Shown here: one piece after another, positions 25,140 to 32,136 of the stretch | Layout: the number at the start of each line of letters is the position of its first letter | Numbering within the stretch: position 1 is the stretch's first letter | Assembly: GCA_964584325.1 (NCBI GenBank) | Contig: CAZOZP010000003.1 | Location: forward strand, 1-64,000 | Length of the DNA stretch: 64,000 nt | Origin: CAZOZP01 sp964584325 | Lineage (GTDB): Bacteria; Bacteroidota; Ignavibacteria; Ignavibacteriales; Melioribacteraceae | Direction: 5' to 3' | Translations under genes and position numbers: made by a program | Notes under the pieces: model-generated | The model's database searches: none | Seen by the model: only the letters and a program-made list of their open reading frames with translations | What the model was told of the DNA's origin: nothing

Positions 25140-26645
25140 ATGGCAAAAGGTTTATATGTTAATCCGAACACTTTTAAGAGCATCAGCAAACTGCAGGAAG
25201 AAATTGCGGTTCGCACTATTCAGAGCGGAGACATTGTCCGGTTTTTCAATTATCTTCCGGACCCTGATCCGGTTCTAAGAAAATTAGGTAAAAGTGTTTC
25301 AGTATATAAGGAACTGCTTTCAGACGATCAGGTAGGCTCAACCTTGACGCGGCGGAAAATGGGGGTTAAAGCTCTTGAGTGGCAGATAATCGAAGCCGAA
25401 GGAGTTACCGAAAAAGAATTTGATTTGGTTAAGACTACATTGAAAAACTTAGAGAGAAATAAAATCCGGATCAAAGATATTATAGCTCAGTCGCTAAACC
25501 CGATTTTTTTCGGTTACTCTGTCTTTGAAGTCGTCTGGCAGTCTTCCGGAAGTTACTGGCTGCCTCGGCTGTTGCAGGAAAAGCCAAGGGAATGGTTCCA
25601 TTTTAACGATAAAAACGAGTTAATTTTAAAAAGACCTGAAGATAAAACAGGTCAGCGGATAACAGGCGACAATGCGGATCCGTCATTTAAGTACAGATTC
25701 ATTCTGTTGCAAAATGAACCGACTTATGAAAATCCATATGGGGAGAAAGCTCTTTCAAGATGCTTCTGGCCTGTTACATTTAAGCGCGGAGGTCTTAAGT
25801 TCTGGGCTGTATTCGCTGAGAAATACGGGATGCCGTATCTTTTCGGCAAGCTCCCGCGCGGAAGCGAGCAAACTGCGCACGATGACTTGTTAGGCAAACT
25901 TGAGCTTATGGTGCAGGACGGAATTGCAACAATTCCGGACGATTCATCCGTTGATAAGATGGAAATTGCATCAGGTAATGACGGAACTCTCTACGAAAAA
26001 TTCATAAACCATTGCAACAACTCTATTTCAAAAGCAATTCTTACAAATACCCTTTCGACTGAGAACCAGGGAACCGGTTCTTATGCCGCAACAGAAAGCC
26101 ACAGGGGAACAGAGCTTGTACTCGCAAAAGAAGATAAGGATTTTACTGCCGAGCTTTTTAATGAGCTTTTCAGGATGATTATTGACATTAATATAGGAAG
26201 CGGTAATTATCCGGAGTTTGATATATACGAAGAAGACGATGTTAATAAGAACGCTGCGGATCGTGACAAAGTGCTTTTTGATACTGGCGTGAAATTCACG
26301 AAGAAGCATTTCATTAAGACTTATAAGTTTGAAGAAGATGACTTTGAACTTAAAGAACAGGATAAACCAAACCCTGAATTCTCCGAAAAAGAATACGGCA
26401 AGACGCTAAACAAGCTGTCAGATGATGTTTATTCCATTCCGGATTTGCTGCCGGATAAACTTCTTCAAATGCAGATTGAACAGACCTTAAAGCCTGTTTT
26501 AGACCTAATTAAATTAAACAGTTCTTTCGAAATCGTTATGTCAGAACTTGCATCTTTATACCCAATGCTTAATACTAATCAGCTTGAGAATCTTCTTCAG
26601 AAAGTGATATTCGTTTCAGAGCTTGAAGGGCTTACAAATGCCTGA
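25140..26645 (+). CDS. Portal protein (Mu gp29-like, DUF935 type)
   Basis: Forms the dodecameric DNA entry ring of the head. Typical sequence: SGDIVRFFNYLPDPDPVLRK, QVGSTLTRRKMGVKALEWQI, FFGYSVFEVVWQ, and NEPTYENPYGEKALSRCFWPVTFKRGG, all in the order seen in Mu gp29-like portals. Length of 501 aa is normal. Begins 8 bp after the terminase stop. Confidence 0.92.
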   Translation: MAKGLYVNPNTFKSISKLQEEIAVRTIQSGDIVRFFNYLPDPDPVLRKLGKSVSVYKELLSDDQVGSTLTRRKMGVKALEWQIIEAEGVTEKEFDLVKTTLKNLERNKIRIKDIIAQSLNPIFFGYSVFEVVWQSSGSYWLPRLLQEKPREWFHFNDKNELILKRPEDKTGQRITGDNADPSFKYRFILLQNEPTYENPYGEKALSRCFWPVTFKRGGLKFWAVFAEKYGMPYLFGKLPRGSEQTAHDDLLGKLELMVQDGIATIPDDSSVDKMEIASGNDGTLYEKFINHCNNSISKAILTNTLSTENQGTGSYAATESHRGTELVLAKEDKDFTAELFNELFRMIIDINIGSGNYPEFDIYEEDDVNKNAADRDKVLFDTGVKFTKKHFIKTYKFEEDDFELKEQDKPNPEFSEKEYGKTLNKLSDDVYSIPDLLPDKLLQMQIEQTLKPVLDLIKLNSSFEIVMSELASLYPMLNTNQLENLLQKVIFVSELEGLTNA

Positions 26646-27852
26646 TATTTCATTCTTTTTAGATAAAGAGCCTGAGGAAATTGTCAGGTGGTATGAGTCT
26701 AAGGGCTTGAAGACAAGCTATAACTGGCGGGATATCTGGCAGGGAGCTCAGGTTAAAGCTTTTACCGTTGCGAAAGCAATGGATCTTGATATCCTTCAGG
26801 ATATAAAAAGCGAAGTTGTCGAAGCAATCAAAAAAGGCAATACTTATGAAGAGTTCAGGAAGAATCTTGAACCACGGCTTAAAGCAAAAGGTTGGTGGGG
26901 CAAACAGGATATGGTTAACCCAAATACAGGTGAAATGGAAACCGTTCAGCTCGGCAGTCCCTGGAGGCTTAAAACAATATACCGCACAAATGTTTCGGTA
27001 GCTTATTCTGCAGGAAGGTATAAGAAGTTTTTAGAGAATGCTGAAGACCGTCCATTCTGGCAGTATAACGCAGTCTTGGATAAAAGAACTCGTCCGCTTC
27101 ACGCATTACTTGACGGGAAAGTATTCCGCTATGATGATCCGTTCTGGCAGACTCATTTTCCTCCAAACGATTGGGGTTGCAGATGTTCGGTTACGGCACT
27201 AAACAAAAGGGATATTGATAGGGAAGGATTAAAAGTAGAGAATAATTCCGGGGAGTGGTTAAGCAAAGTTCCTGCAGGTGAGGGATGGAATTATAATCCG
27301 GGTGAGGTGATTTATAATGAGCTGTTTTTATGGGAAAAGATAAAAGACCTCAAAGATGATAACATTGCCCGAATGGCAATGAGCCTTATGAATAAGCCGG
27401 AATTAAGGGAAAAAGCACACGTAAGTTTTGCATCTCAGGTTTTGTTAGATAGAGAAGAGAAAGGTAGAAAAGAAATAGTGGGATGGATGGATAAAGATAT
27501 CTATGATAGAACAGGAGAACTTTTAGGAAAGCAGCTTGAAACTCCATTTATTGTTTTAACAGATAATGGGGTTGTACACTTTACCCGTCCCAAGAAAAAT
27601 CCTCTTCAGTTAATTAGCAATCAGGACATCCAAAATATCCCCTCAATAATATCTAATCCGGAAGCGGTTTATTATGATACTCAAGACCCTGCTTTGCTTT
27701 ATTTGTCAACAAGTGTTGAGAAGAAAATAAAAATAGTAATAAGGGTAGATTATAATTTGAAGAAGGTAAATCAGCCGGTTAATTATATAAAAACTGCGAG
27801 TTTAGTTAGCCAAAGAGATTTAATGCATCCGAGATTTATTAAAATAAAATAG
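26638..27852 (+). CDS. Minor head protein (Mu gpF-like) with C-terminal toxin-like nuclease domain
   Basis: The N-terminal 240 residues match the phage head morphogenesis family (Mu gpF/SPP1 gp7): WRLKTIYRTNVSVAYSAGRY, RPFWQYNAVLDKRTRPLHAL and the signature FWQTHFPPNDWGCRCSV. Such proteins sit inside the capsid and can be ejected. The C-terminal 150 residues (AHVSFASQVLLDREEKGRKE to HPRFIKIK) look like the PBECR group of Barnase/EndoU/ColicinE5/RelE-like nucleases that are often fused to this head protein. ATG at 26638 follows AAGGG and overlaps the portal gene. The stop codon overlaps the first base of the structured RNA. Confidence 0.82.
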   Translation: MPDISFFLDKEPEEIVRWYESKGLKTSYNWRDIWQGAQVKAFTVAKAMDLDILQDIKSEVVEAIKKGNTYEEFRKNLEPRLKAKGWWGKQDMVNPNTGEMETVQLGSPWRLKTIYRTNVSVAYSAGRYKKFLENAEDRPFWQYNAVLDKRTRPLHALLDGKVFRYDDPFWQTHFPPNDWGCRCSVTALNKRDIDREGLKVENNSGEWLSKVPAGEGWNYNPGEVIYNELFLWEKIKDLKDDNIARMAMSLMNKPELREKAHVSFASQVLLDREEKGRKEIVGWMDKDIYDRTGELLGKQLETPFIVLTDNGVVHFTRPKKNPLQLISNQDIQNIPSIISNPEAVYYDTQDPALLYLSTSVEKKIKIVIRVDYNLKKVNQPVNYIKTASLVSQRDLMHPRFIKIK

Positions 27853-27942
27853 GCAGTTGGAGGGACGCTTACCTCCCTCATAGGGCTGACGATTTCTCGA
27901 TAGTCCAGATGGCCCAAGCGATTTTCCATCTTTCAACTGCCT
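27851..27942 (+). ncRNA. Candidate structured RNA: four-way junction with kissing loop
   Basis: A 92-nt element fills the gap between the F-like and G-like genes. P1 pairs 27851-27859 (AGGCAGTTG) with 27934-27942 (9 bp). P2 pairs GAGGG (27860-27864) with CCCTC (27875-27879). P3 pairs 27883-27892 (GGGCTGACGA) with 27897-27906, with two G-U pairs and one A-A mismatch. P4 pairs AGATGG (27907-27912) with CCATCT (27926-27931). Loops 2 and 4 contain CGCTT (27866-27870) and AAGCG (27916-27920), fully complementary, so a 5-bp kissing interaction is possible. Junction strands are 0-3 nt. It matches no known RNA class that I recognise. Confidence 0.65.
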
Positions 27943-27977
27943 TAAGCAAACTTAAATAATTTTAACGGGAAAAGCAA

Positions 27978-28466
27978 ATGTCACAGGATTTCAAAGCATT
28001 GTCAGAGTTGCTGGCAAAAATAACCAACCGGGTACCGATTATGCGAATTATTGCCGGGACAATGCATACTGCGGTTATGAAGAATTTTGAAGCAGAGGGA
28101 AGACCGGGCAAATGGCAACAGCTTGCAAAAAGTACAATAAAAGATCGTTCTAAAAAAGGTTACTGGCCGGGGAGAATATTGCAGCGTTCGGGAGCGTTGA
28201 AACGTTCTGTTTTGCAGGATTCAAACAATAACGAAGCAATTGTTTCAGTAAATTTAAGGTATGCCGCAATTCAGAATTTTGGCGGTATTATTCACCGAAG
28301 CTCAATAAAAACTTATATCCGCAAAAAGAAAAGCGGAATACCGGCGACAAAGCCAAAGAAAAACCTTATGTCCTCAATCCGGATACCTGCCCGCCCTTTT
28401 ATGTTTCTTCCCGATGAAGCAATAAAAGACATTGAAAGCGATATTATTGACTATTTAACGAGGTGA
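27978..28466 (+). CDS. Phage virion morphogenesis protein (Mu gpG-like)
   Basis: A 162-aa basic protein of the Mu gpG/phage_tail_S family, which acts in head-tail joining. Recognisable pieces are MRIIAGTMHTAVMKNFEAEG, GKWQQLAKSTIKDRSKKG, RILQRSGALKRSV and the C-terminal RIPARPFMFLPDEAIKDI. It follows the F-like gene and the structured RNA, as the last structural gene of the rightward operon. Confidence 0.88.
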   Translation: MSQDFKALSELLAKITNRVPIMRIIAGTMHTAVMKNFEAEGRPGKWQQLAKSTIKDRSKKGYWPGRILQRSGALKRSVLQDSNNNEAIVSVNLRYAAIQNFGGIIHRSSIKTYIRKKKSGIPATKPKKNLMSSIRIPARPFMFLPDEAIKDIESDIIDYLTR

Positions 28467-28497
28467 TAATCGGGATTAAATATCTTTAATATTTCAG

Positions 28498-28528
28498 TTT
28501 CATTTTTGAAGCTGAATAGCTATATTTG
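28498..28528 (+). promoter_or_regulatory. Promoter of the phage cargo unit
   Basis: TTTC (28498-28501), a 19-base spacer and TATATTTG (28521-28528) closely match the Bacteroidota promoter TTTG-N19-TAnnTTTG. It lies 35 bp before the first cargo gene and would let the unit be read by the host polymerase in the lysogen. Confidence 0.6.
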
Positions 28529-28562
28529 TTTGGGATAACAAACTTCTTTTAATGGAGTATAT

Positions 28563-28754
28563 ATGGAAAAAGACTACAGCATTCAAGAAATTAATGAGTT
28601 TTATAAGATATTATACCCCGACAAGAAAGATTATCCTGAATCCAGTTCATTTGAGGAGTTTATTATAAAAAATTGGGGGAATAATCCTTTGTTAAATATT
28701 ACCAATAATCAGGGGATGGAGTACTCAACCACTACTAATTTAAATAAAGAGTAG
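28563..28754 (+). CDS. Small cargo protein of unknown function
   Basis: A 63-aa acidic protein (EKDYSIQEINEFYKILYPDK, then SSFEEFIIKNWGNNPLLN). It has its own promoter and an ATGGAGTATATATG context, and is followed 4 bp later by the 298-aa gene. Base composition is more AT-rich than the phage structural genes. The pairing of a small acidic protein with a larger partner recalls two-component accessory modules, but no family is recognised. Confidence 0.55.
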   Translation: MEKDYSIQEINEFYKILYPDKKDYPESSSFEEFIIKNWGNNPLLNITNNQGMEYSTTTNLNKE

Positions 28755-28758
28755 CTGA

Positions 28759-29655
28759 ATGGCAGACTTGTTAACAACAGATAACGATTTCAAGATCAAG
28801 TTTGATGGTCAAGTTCATCAAATTGATGCAAACGTATTGATAAACAGCCTTATTCATACTACTACGGTTATTCAAGAAATAAACAAGTATATTGATTCCG
28901 GAAAGAGAATCGAAATAAAAATAAAAGCACTTGAAAAAGGAAGTTTCCTTATACACATTGAAATTCTGGAGACAGTAATTGGTGCTTTGCAAACAATATT
29001 CAGTAAGGAGACGATCCCGATTGGTGGAACAATAATAGGCATACTCGTTGGTTTGATAAAAATAAAAGAACATTTACAAGGGCGGAAACCTAAAGAAATA
29101 GAGAAATGTGACGATACAATAAAAATCACGAATGATATTGGGAACGTTTTTGTAATTGAGCAATTAACATATAATATTTACGATAGTAACTCAGTTGTAA
29201 AAGACTCTTTGGCGCATAATTTTGATGCTATTAATAATGATAGTTCCATAACGGGTTTTGAAATTACTGACAGAAACGAAAAGCCCTATGTTAAAATTGA
29301 CAGAGATCAATTTGTTAATTTGTCGATTAAATCTGAAGACATATCCAATAACGAAAAACTAATTACCGAAGCTGCTACCTTAAATATTGTCAGACTTTCA
29401 TTCGAGGGAAATTTAAAATGGGAATTTTATTACAAGGGCAATAGAATCTCGGCTAAAATTAAAGATGAGAATTTCCAAAAATCCATCGATAATGGTGAGA
29501 TGTTTTCAAAGGGGGATGTACTTGAGGTTGAATTACAGATTATCCAATGCTGGGAAGAGTCTGTTCGCACTTATGTTAATAAATCTTATCAGGTTAATAA
29601 AATAATTAGACATATTCCGAGGGATGTTGAGCAAAAATTAGATTTTCAAGAATAA
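28759..29655 (+). CDS. Phage cargo (moron) protein, possible membrane-associated effector
   Basis: A 298-aa protein with low GC content and no similarity to phage structural families that I know. The N-terminal domain reads FDGQVHQIDANVLINSLIHT and IEIKIKALEKGSFLIHIEI. Then comes a hydrophobic Gly-rich stretch (IPIGGTIIGILVGLIKIKEHL, about residues 94-114) that could insert in a membrane. The C-terminal half is beta-rich (EGNLKWEFYYKGNRISAKI). With its own promoter and terminator in a late operon, it is placed like a lysogenic-conversion gene, for example superinfection or defence. That function is inference. Confidence 0.55.
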   Translation: MADLLTTDNDFKIKFDGQVHQIDANVLINSLIHTTTVIQEINKYIDSGKRIEIKIKALEKGSFLIHIEILETVIGALQTIFSKETIPIGGTIIGILVGLIKIKEHLQGRKPKEIEKCDDTIKITNDIGNVFVIEQLTYNIYDSNSVVKDSLAHNFDAINNDSSITGFEITDRNEKPYVKIDRDQFVNLSIKSEDISNNEKLITEAATLNIVRLSFEGNLKWEFYYKGNRISAKIKDENFQKSIDNGEMFSKGDVLEVELQIIQCWEESVRTYVNKSYQVNKIIRHIPRDVEQKLDFQE

Positions 29656-29659
29656 ATTA

Positions 29660-29689
29660 AAAAGCCCCTATTGCAGGGGCTTTTCTTTT
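29660..29689. terminator. Bidirectional terminator between cargo unit and early operon
   Basis: AAAAGCCCCT and AGGGGCTTTT form a stem of about 10 bp around ATTGC, with an A-run before and TTTTCTTTT after. It separates the rightward cargo genes from the leftward early genes and can act in both directions. Confidence 0.9.
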
Positions 29690-29693
29690 GGTT

Positions 29694-29894
29694 TCAGTTC
29701 ACGCCGGGTTGCACCAGGTCTTTTTCTACCTCTCCCAATATTCGAATTGCTGCATAAATTACATCTGCAACATTGCCATCAAGGCCGTGAGTTTCTGCCT
29801 GATGCAATGAAGCTTCCATTGCTGTTGTAAGCAGCGTAAGGGCATAATAGAACTTTGTGTATTCCGTTCCTTCGAATGGATTTAAGCTACTCAT
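29694..29894 (-). CDS. Small helical phage protein, last gene of early operon
   Basis: From MSSLNPFEGTEYTKFYYAL the protein has 66 residues and one long amphipathic helical region (YALTLLTTAMEASLHQAETH, then VADVIYAAIRILGEVEKDLV). The ATG at 29894 overlaps the stop of the upstream regulator gene by 4 bp, which decides this start over a longer frame that would begin inside that gene. No family recognised. Confidence 0.6.
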   Translation of the reverse strand: MSSLNPFEGTEYTKFYYALTLLTTAMEASLHQAETHGLDGNVADVIYAAIRILGEVEKDLVQPGVN

Positions 29895-30505
29895 TTTGTA
29901 GCCTCTACTGAAATAATTTGCCCCGTTGAATTCCGGCATACAGTTCTATCTTTAACCCATTCTTTTTCAATGTATTTCCCTGTTATTTTATCATATCTGG
30001 TCATCGTTTTAATTGGAAGATCAAGAGCTTTACAGGCCTCTTTTCTGCATAATCCAATTTCACGGAATCTATCGTATCTGTTAATTTTCGAGTGTGGAAT
30101 TTTAGAATATAATACTAATTCCATCTTCTTTGCTTCAATAAGGTATGTTCGTAATTCCTTTATTTCGCTAATGTGAACATACTCCTTTGCACGTATTTGC
30201 CTTAATGTTGTAGCGAATACCTTGCGGAACTCTTTTGCCATTTCAGAAGAACGCACAAGCATGCACATTAAATATACCTGTTCTTCGTTAAGCAGATAGG
30301 AATCCTGTACTCCTGAAGGAGTGGACAATTTGTCCATAGCTACTTCTCCGAACTCTTCTTTGTTTCTCTGAATGTTTCGGCTCAGATTATTCTTCTCAAC
30401 CCCAAGAATTTCGGAAAGCCGATTTAATGGAAGGTAAAACTGTCCGTCACGGCGGACTATCTGTGTTTCGGTTAAACCGAAATGTTGAATTGTGTTACTG
30501 GTCAT
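29891..30505 (-). CDS. Phage regulatory protein, antirepressor/ORF6N-like
   Basis: A 204-aa protein beginning MTSNTIQHFGLTETQIVRRD after a strong AGGAGG. The first part (GQFYLPLNRLSEILGVEKNNLSRNIQRNKEEF) resembles the ORF6N/KilA-N class of phage regulators; SYLLNEEQVYLMCMLVRSSEMAKEFR resembles their DNA/effector region. The C-terminal half has helix-turn-helix-like LCRKEACKALDLPIKTMTRY. A longer frame runs upstream through the structured leader but its first 40 residues translate the RNA stem and are rejected as coding. Confidence 0.7.
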   Translation of the reverse strand: MTSNTIQHFGLTETQIVRRDGQFYLPLNRLSEILGVEKNNLSRNIQRNKEEFGEVAMDKLSTPSGVQDSYLLNEEQVYLMCMLVRSSEMAKEFRKVFATTLRQIRAKEYVHISEIKELRTYLIEAKKMELVLYSKIPHSKINRYDRFREIGLCRKEACKALDLPIKTMTRYDKITGKYIEKEWVKDRTVCRNSTGQIISVEATK

Positions 30506-30512
30506 AAGACCT

Positions 30513-30531
30513 CCTATAATGTTTTTTTGCA
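30513..30531 (-). repeat. 19-bp direct repeat flanking the leader RNA, copy 1
   Basis: TGCAAAAAAACATTATAGG on the minus strand recurs at 30662-30680 with one difference (ATTATAGG/ATCATAGG). This copy provides part of the ribosome binding site of the regulator gene. Confidence 0.7.
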
Positions 30532-30532
30532 T

Positions 30533-30607
30533 AAAAAAACCCAACTCTTGCAAACGTAACACCATAGGCGAAGACGTTTCGGGCCTCACGGCTACCGAAG
30601 AGTTGGG
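30533..30607 (-). ncRNA. Structured leader RNA ending in a U7 tract (attenuator or small RNA)
   Basis: On the minus strand CCCAACTCTT (30607-30598) pairs perfectly with AAGAGTTGGG (30549-30540), directly followed by seven T. Inside lie two hairpins: GCC-GTGA-GGC with a GNRA-type tetraloop, and AAACGT...ACGTTT closed around CGCC-TAT-GGTG. The whole forms a three-way junction that terminates like a Rho-independent terminator, 28 bp before the regulator ATG. A consensus promoter stands 78 bp upstream. It can be a regulated attenuator for 29694-30505 or a stand-alone phage small RNA. Confidence 0.65.
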
Positions 30608-30661
30608 CAATACTATTATTTTCACTTTAAAATAGAAATAGCCACTTTAAAGGCTATATTG

Positions 30662-30680
30662 CCTATGATGTTTTTTTGCA
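30662..30680 (-). repeat. 19-bp direct repeat flanking the leader RNA, copy 2
   Basis: TGCAAAAAAACATCATAGG lies at the predicted transcription start just downstream of the promoter at 30686-30714. See copy at 30513-30531. Confidence 0.7.
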
Positions 30681-30685
30681 CAGGC

Positions 30686-30714
30686 AATATAACCGCTTTT
30701 TTACAGAATGTCAA
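30686..30714 (-). promoter_or_regulatory. Sigma-70-type promoter for the leader RNA and regulator
   Basis: TTGACA (30714-30709), 17 bases, TATATT (30691-30686) on the minus strand is close to the ideal housekeeping consensus of Proteobacteria. A start near 30679 would place the 19-bp repeat at the 5' end of the transcript. It differs from the TAnnTTTG boxes of the host genes. Confidence 0.65.
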
Positions 30715-30718
30715 ATAT

Positions 30719-30805
30719 CTACAAAAACGATATAGCGATAGCCAAAACAATCAGCAGTAAAACTACCATATCGTCTCTTGTATCCCGATTAATTTTTTTG
30801 AACAT
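30719..30805 (-). CDS. 28-residue membrane peptide
   Basis: ATG at 30805 follows AGAGGT and encodes a basic head (MFKKINRDTRDD) and one membrane helix (MVVLLLIVLAIAISFL). It overlaps the end of the preceding gene by 17 bp. Too short for standard gene callers, but the ribosome site and clean membrane helix support it. Could be a Kil-like or exclusion peptide; that is a guess. Confidence 0.55.
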   Translation of the reverse strand: MFKKINRDTRDDMVVLLLIVLAIAISFL

Positions 30806-31007
30806 TTTCTACCTCTTTAATTATTTTGATTTGAGATTCAAACAAGAAAATATCCTTATTCTTCTTGCTCCTGTACACTAGCCCGGTAAATACCACCGGA
30901 ACTTCTTTTCCGTAATAAGGCGACTGCGGATCGGTTATTTTCACTATATAAACTTTATCAAGCTTAGCAGCCAAGGCCCTGATCCTCAAATAAGTCGTAA
31001 TTTTCAT
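30789..31007 (-). CDS. Small phage early protein of unknown function
   Basis: From MKITTYLRIRALAAKLDKVY, 72 residues, beta-rich (VYIVKITDPQSPYYGKEVPV, then DIFLFESQIKIIKEV). It overlaps the Mor-like gene by 44 bp and the 28-aa peptide by 17 bp. The ATG at 31007 is chosen over an upstream start in the Mor-like gene. No family recognised. Confidence 0.55.
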   Translation of the reverse strand: MKITTYLRIRALAAKLDKVYIVKITDPQSPYYGKEVPVVFTGLVYRSKKNKDIFLFESQIKIIKEVENVQKN

Positions 31008-31290
31008 AATTTGCTTCTTCAAGTACCTTATACACAAACCGCTGGCTTACATCAAGCCTGCGGCATATTTGGCTAATGTTTAACCGGCCGTCTCTTATGC
31101 CTTGCTTGTGTTTACGGATGTAATCTGACTTTAGCCTTGTAAACGGAGCTTCGGTAAAATATAGCGGAAGTTTCCTGAAATGGTTATATAACTTCAGAAA
31201 GTTATCTATGCCTATAAGTTCAATGATTTCTATATAGTCATCATTAAATGCTTTAGTATAATCTAATTCCTTAATCCAGTCTAAATTCAT
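30964..31290 (-). CDS. Mor-like middle/late transcription activator
   Basis: Predicted activator of phage middle or late promoters. The dimerisation half (IEIIELIGIDNFLKLYNHFR, then KLPLYFTEAPFTRLKSDYIR) and the C-terminal helix-turn-helix (NISQICRRLDVSQRFVYKVL) follow the Mor/C family closely, and 108 aa is near the Mu Mor length of 129. Next to the gp16-like gene as in Mu. Its targets may include the divergent region at 22581-22731. Confidence 0.85.
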   Translation of the reverse strand: MNLDWIKELDYTKAFNDDYIEIIELIGIDNFLKLYNHFRKLPLYFTEAPFTRLKSDYIRKHKQGIRDGRLNISQICRRLDVSQRFVYKVLEEANYENYDLFEDQGLGC

Positions 31291-31727
31291 TTTCTTTCAC
31301 CCATTGCAAGTAATGCCTGAATTATGTTGTTTGCCTGTGGCCTTGTTATCCAGATTATATCGTCAACGCCGGTATTTTTCTTTACGAACTTCCTTAAAGA
31401 TTCATCTGATTTGCTTTCGGATGTAATCCTCCAGAGACTTTCGATTTTTCGTAATTGCCCGGGTGTTGCAAGTCCATCTCTCTGCCCAAGGCTATTGTAT
31501 TTTTGCTTGCCGGAGCCGAACCTGTTTTCCTTTATCGTAGGCTTTTTACTCTGAAGCTTGAAACCAAATTTCTTAAAGTTCTCAATCAGTTCATCTGCCT
31601 GTGAATCACTTAAATCCACACTGCTTACCGCTCCGAACCCGGAAAGCATATCACGGTAATTATCCTCAGAAATTCCGCACTGTTTTTGTGCTATTTTAAT
31701 TTTGATGATTTGATCTTTTCTAGGCAT
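31287..31727 (-). CDS. Mu gp16-like protein (DUF1018 type)
   Basis: A 146-aa early protein conserved in Mu-like phages, function unknown. MPRKDQIIKIKIAQKQCGIS, EDNYRDMLSGFGAVSSVDLS, then the second domain GLATPGQLRKIESLWR and VKKNTGVDDIIWITRPQANN fit the family. ATG at 31727 follows GGAGGAAG; seven upstream codons are open but overlap the preceding gene. It overlaps the Mor-like gene by 4 bp. Confidence 0.85.
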   Translation of the reverse strand: MPRKDQIIKIKIAQKQCGISEDNYRDMLSGFGAVSSVDLSDSQADELIENFKKFGFKLQSKKPTIKENRFGSGKQKYNSLGQRDGLATPGQLRKIESLWRITSESKSDESLRKFVKKNTGVDDIIWITRPQANNIIQALLAMGERK

Positions 31728-32136
31728 TTTCTTCCTCCATAAGCTCAATGGATTTATTGTTTTTTATTAGTGTATTCTTTAGCGTTTTAAAGCTCGAAAA
31801 GAAAGGGCTGTAAACGTAAAATGATTTGTCTATATCCATTTTATGTTCTTTATACATTTTTGAAAGCTTTCTTGAGGCTTTTACCTCTTGACGAGTTTTA
31901 GCCTTATAGAGGTAAGACTTTTTTGCATTCCAGACTTTCTTCTGTATTTCCTCCAATTCGTTACCTTTTAAAACAAATTTCCCATAATCCTGTTTTACAT
32001 AGACACATATAGAATAGCTCAATTTCGCTGAGGCTCTTACATTAAGGGCTATCTCAATATCATCGCATTTAAGCTTAACATTTCTTCCAAAAGGATGCAT
32101 CTGATCTTCAACATATTTCCATTCTTCCTTTGTCAT
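31720..32136 (-). CDS. Phage early protein of unknown function
   Basis: A 138-aa basic protein (TKEEWKYVEDQMHPFGRNVK, later KKSYLYKAKTRQEVKASRKL and FYVYSPFFSSFKTLKNTLIK). It lies between the Gam cluster and the gp16-like gene, overlapping neighbours by 4 and 8 bp. No motif gives a function. Confidence 0.6.
   Translation of the reverse strand: MTKEEWKYVEDQMHPFGRNVKLKCDDIEIALNVRASAKLSYSICVYVKQDYGKFVLKGNELEEIQKKVWNAKKSYLYKAKTRQEVKASRKLSKMYKEHKMDIDKSFYVYSPFFSSFKTLKNTLIKNNKSIELMEEENA

Noticed and set aside
27851..27942. Hammerhead ribozyme (CTGACGA is present in P3)
   Set aside because: The required GAAA box and three-stem layout are missing; CTGACGA is fully paired in a hairpin.
27851..27942. 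tRNA gene in the head operon
   Set aside because: No T-loop consensus, closing stem of 9 bp and arm lengths do not fit a tRNA.
28771..29129. Antisense frames inside the cargo gene
   Set aside because: Shadow frames of an AT-rich gene; no ribosome site and odd composition.
30505..30625. N-terminal extension of the ORF6N-like gene to 30625
   Set aside because: It translates through a perfect terminator-like RNA fold, and the ATG at 30505 has AGGAGG.
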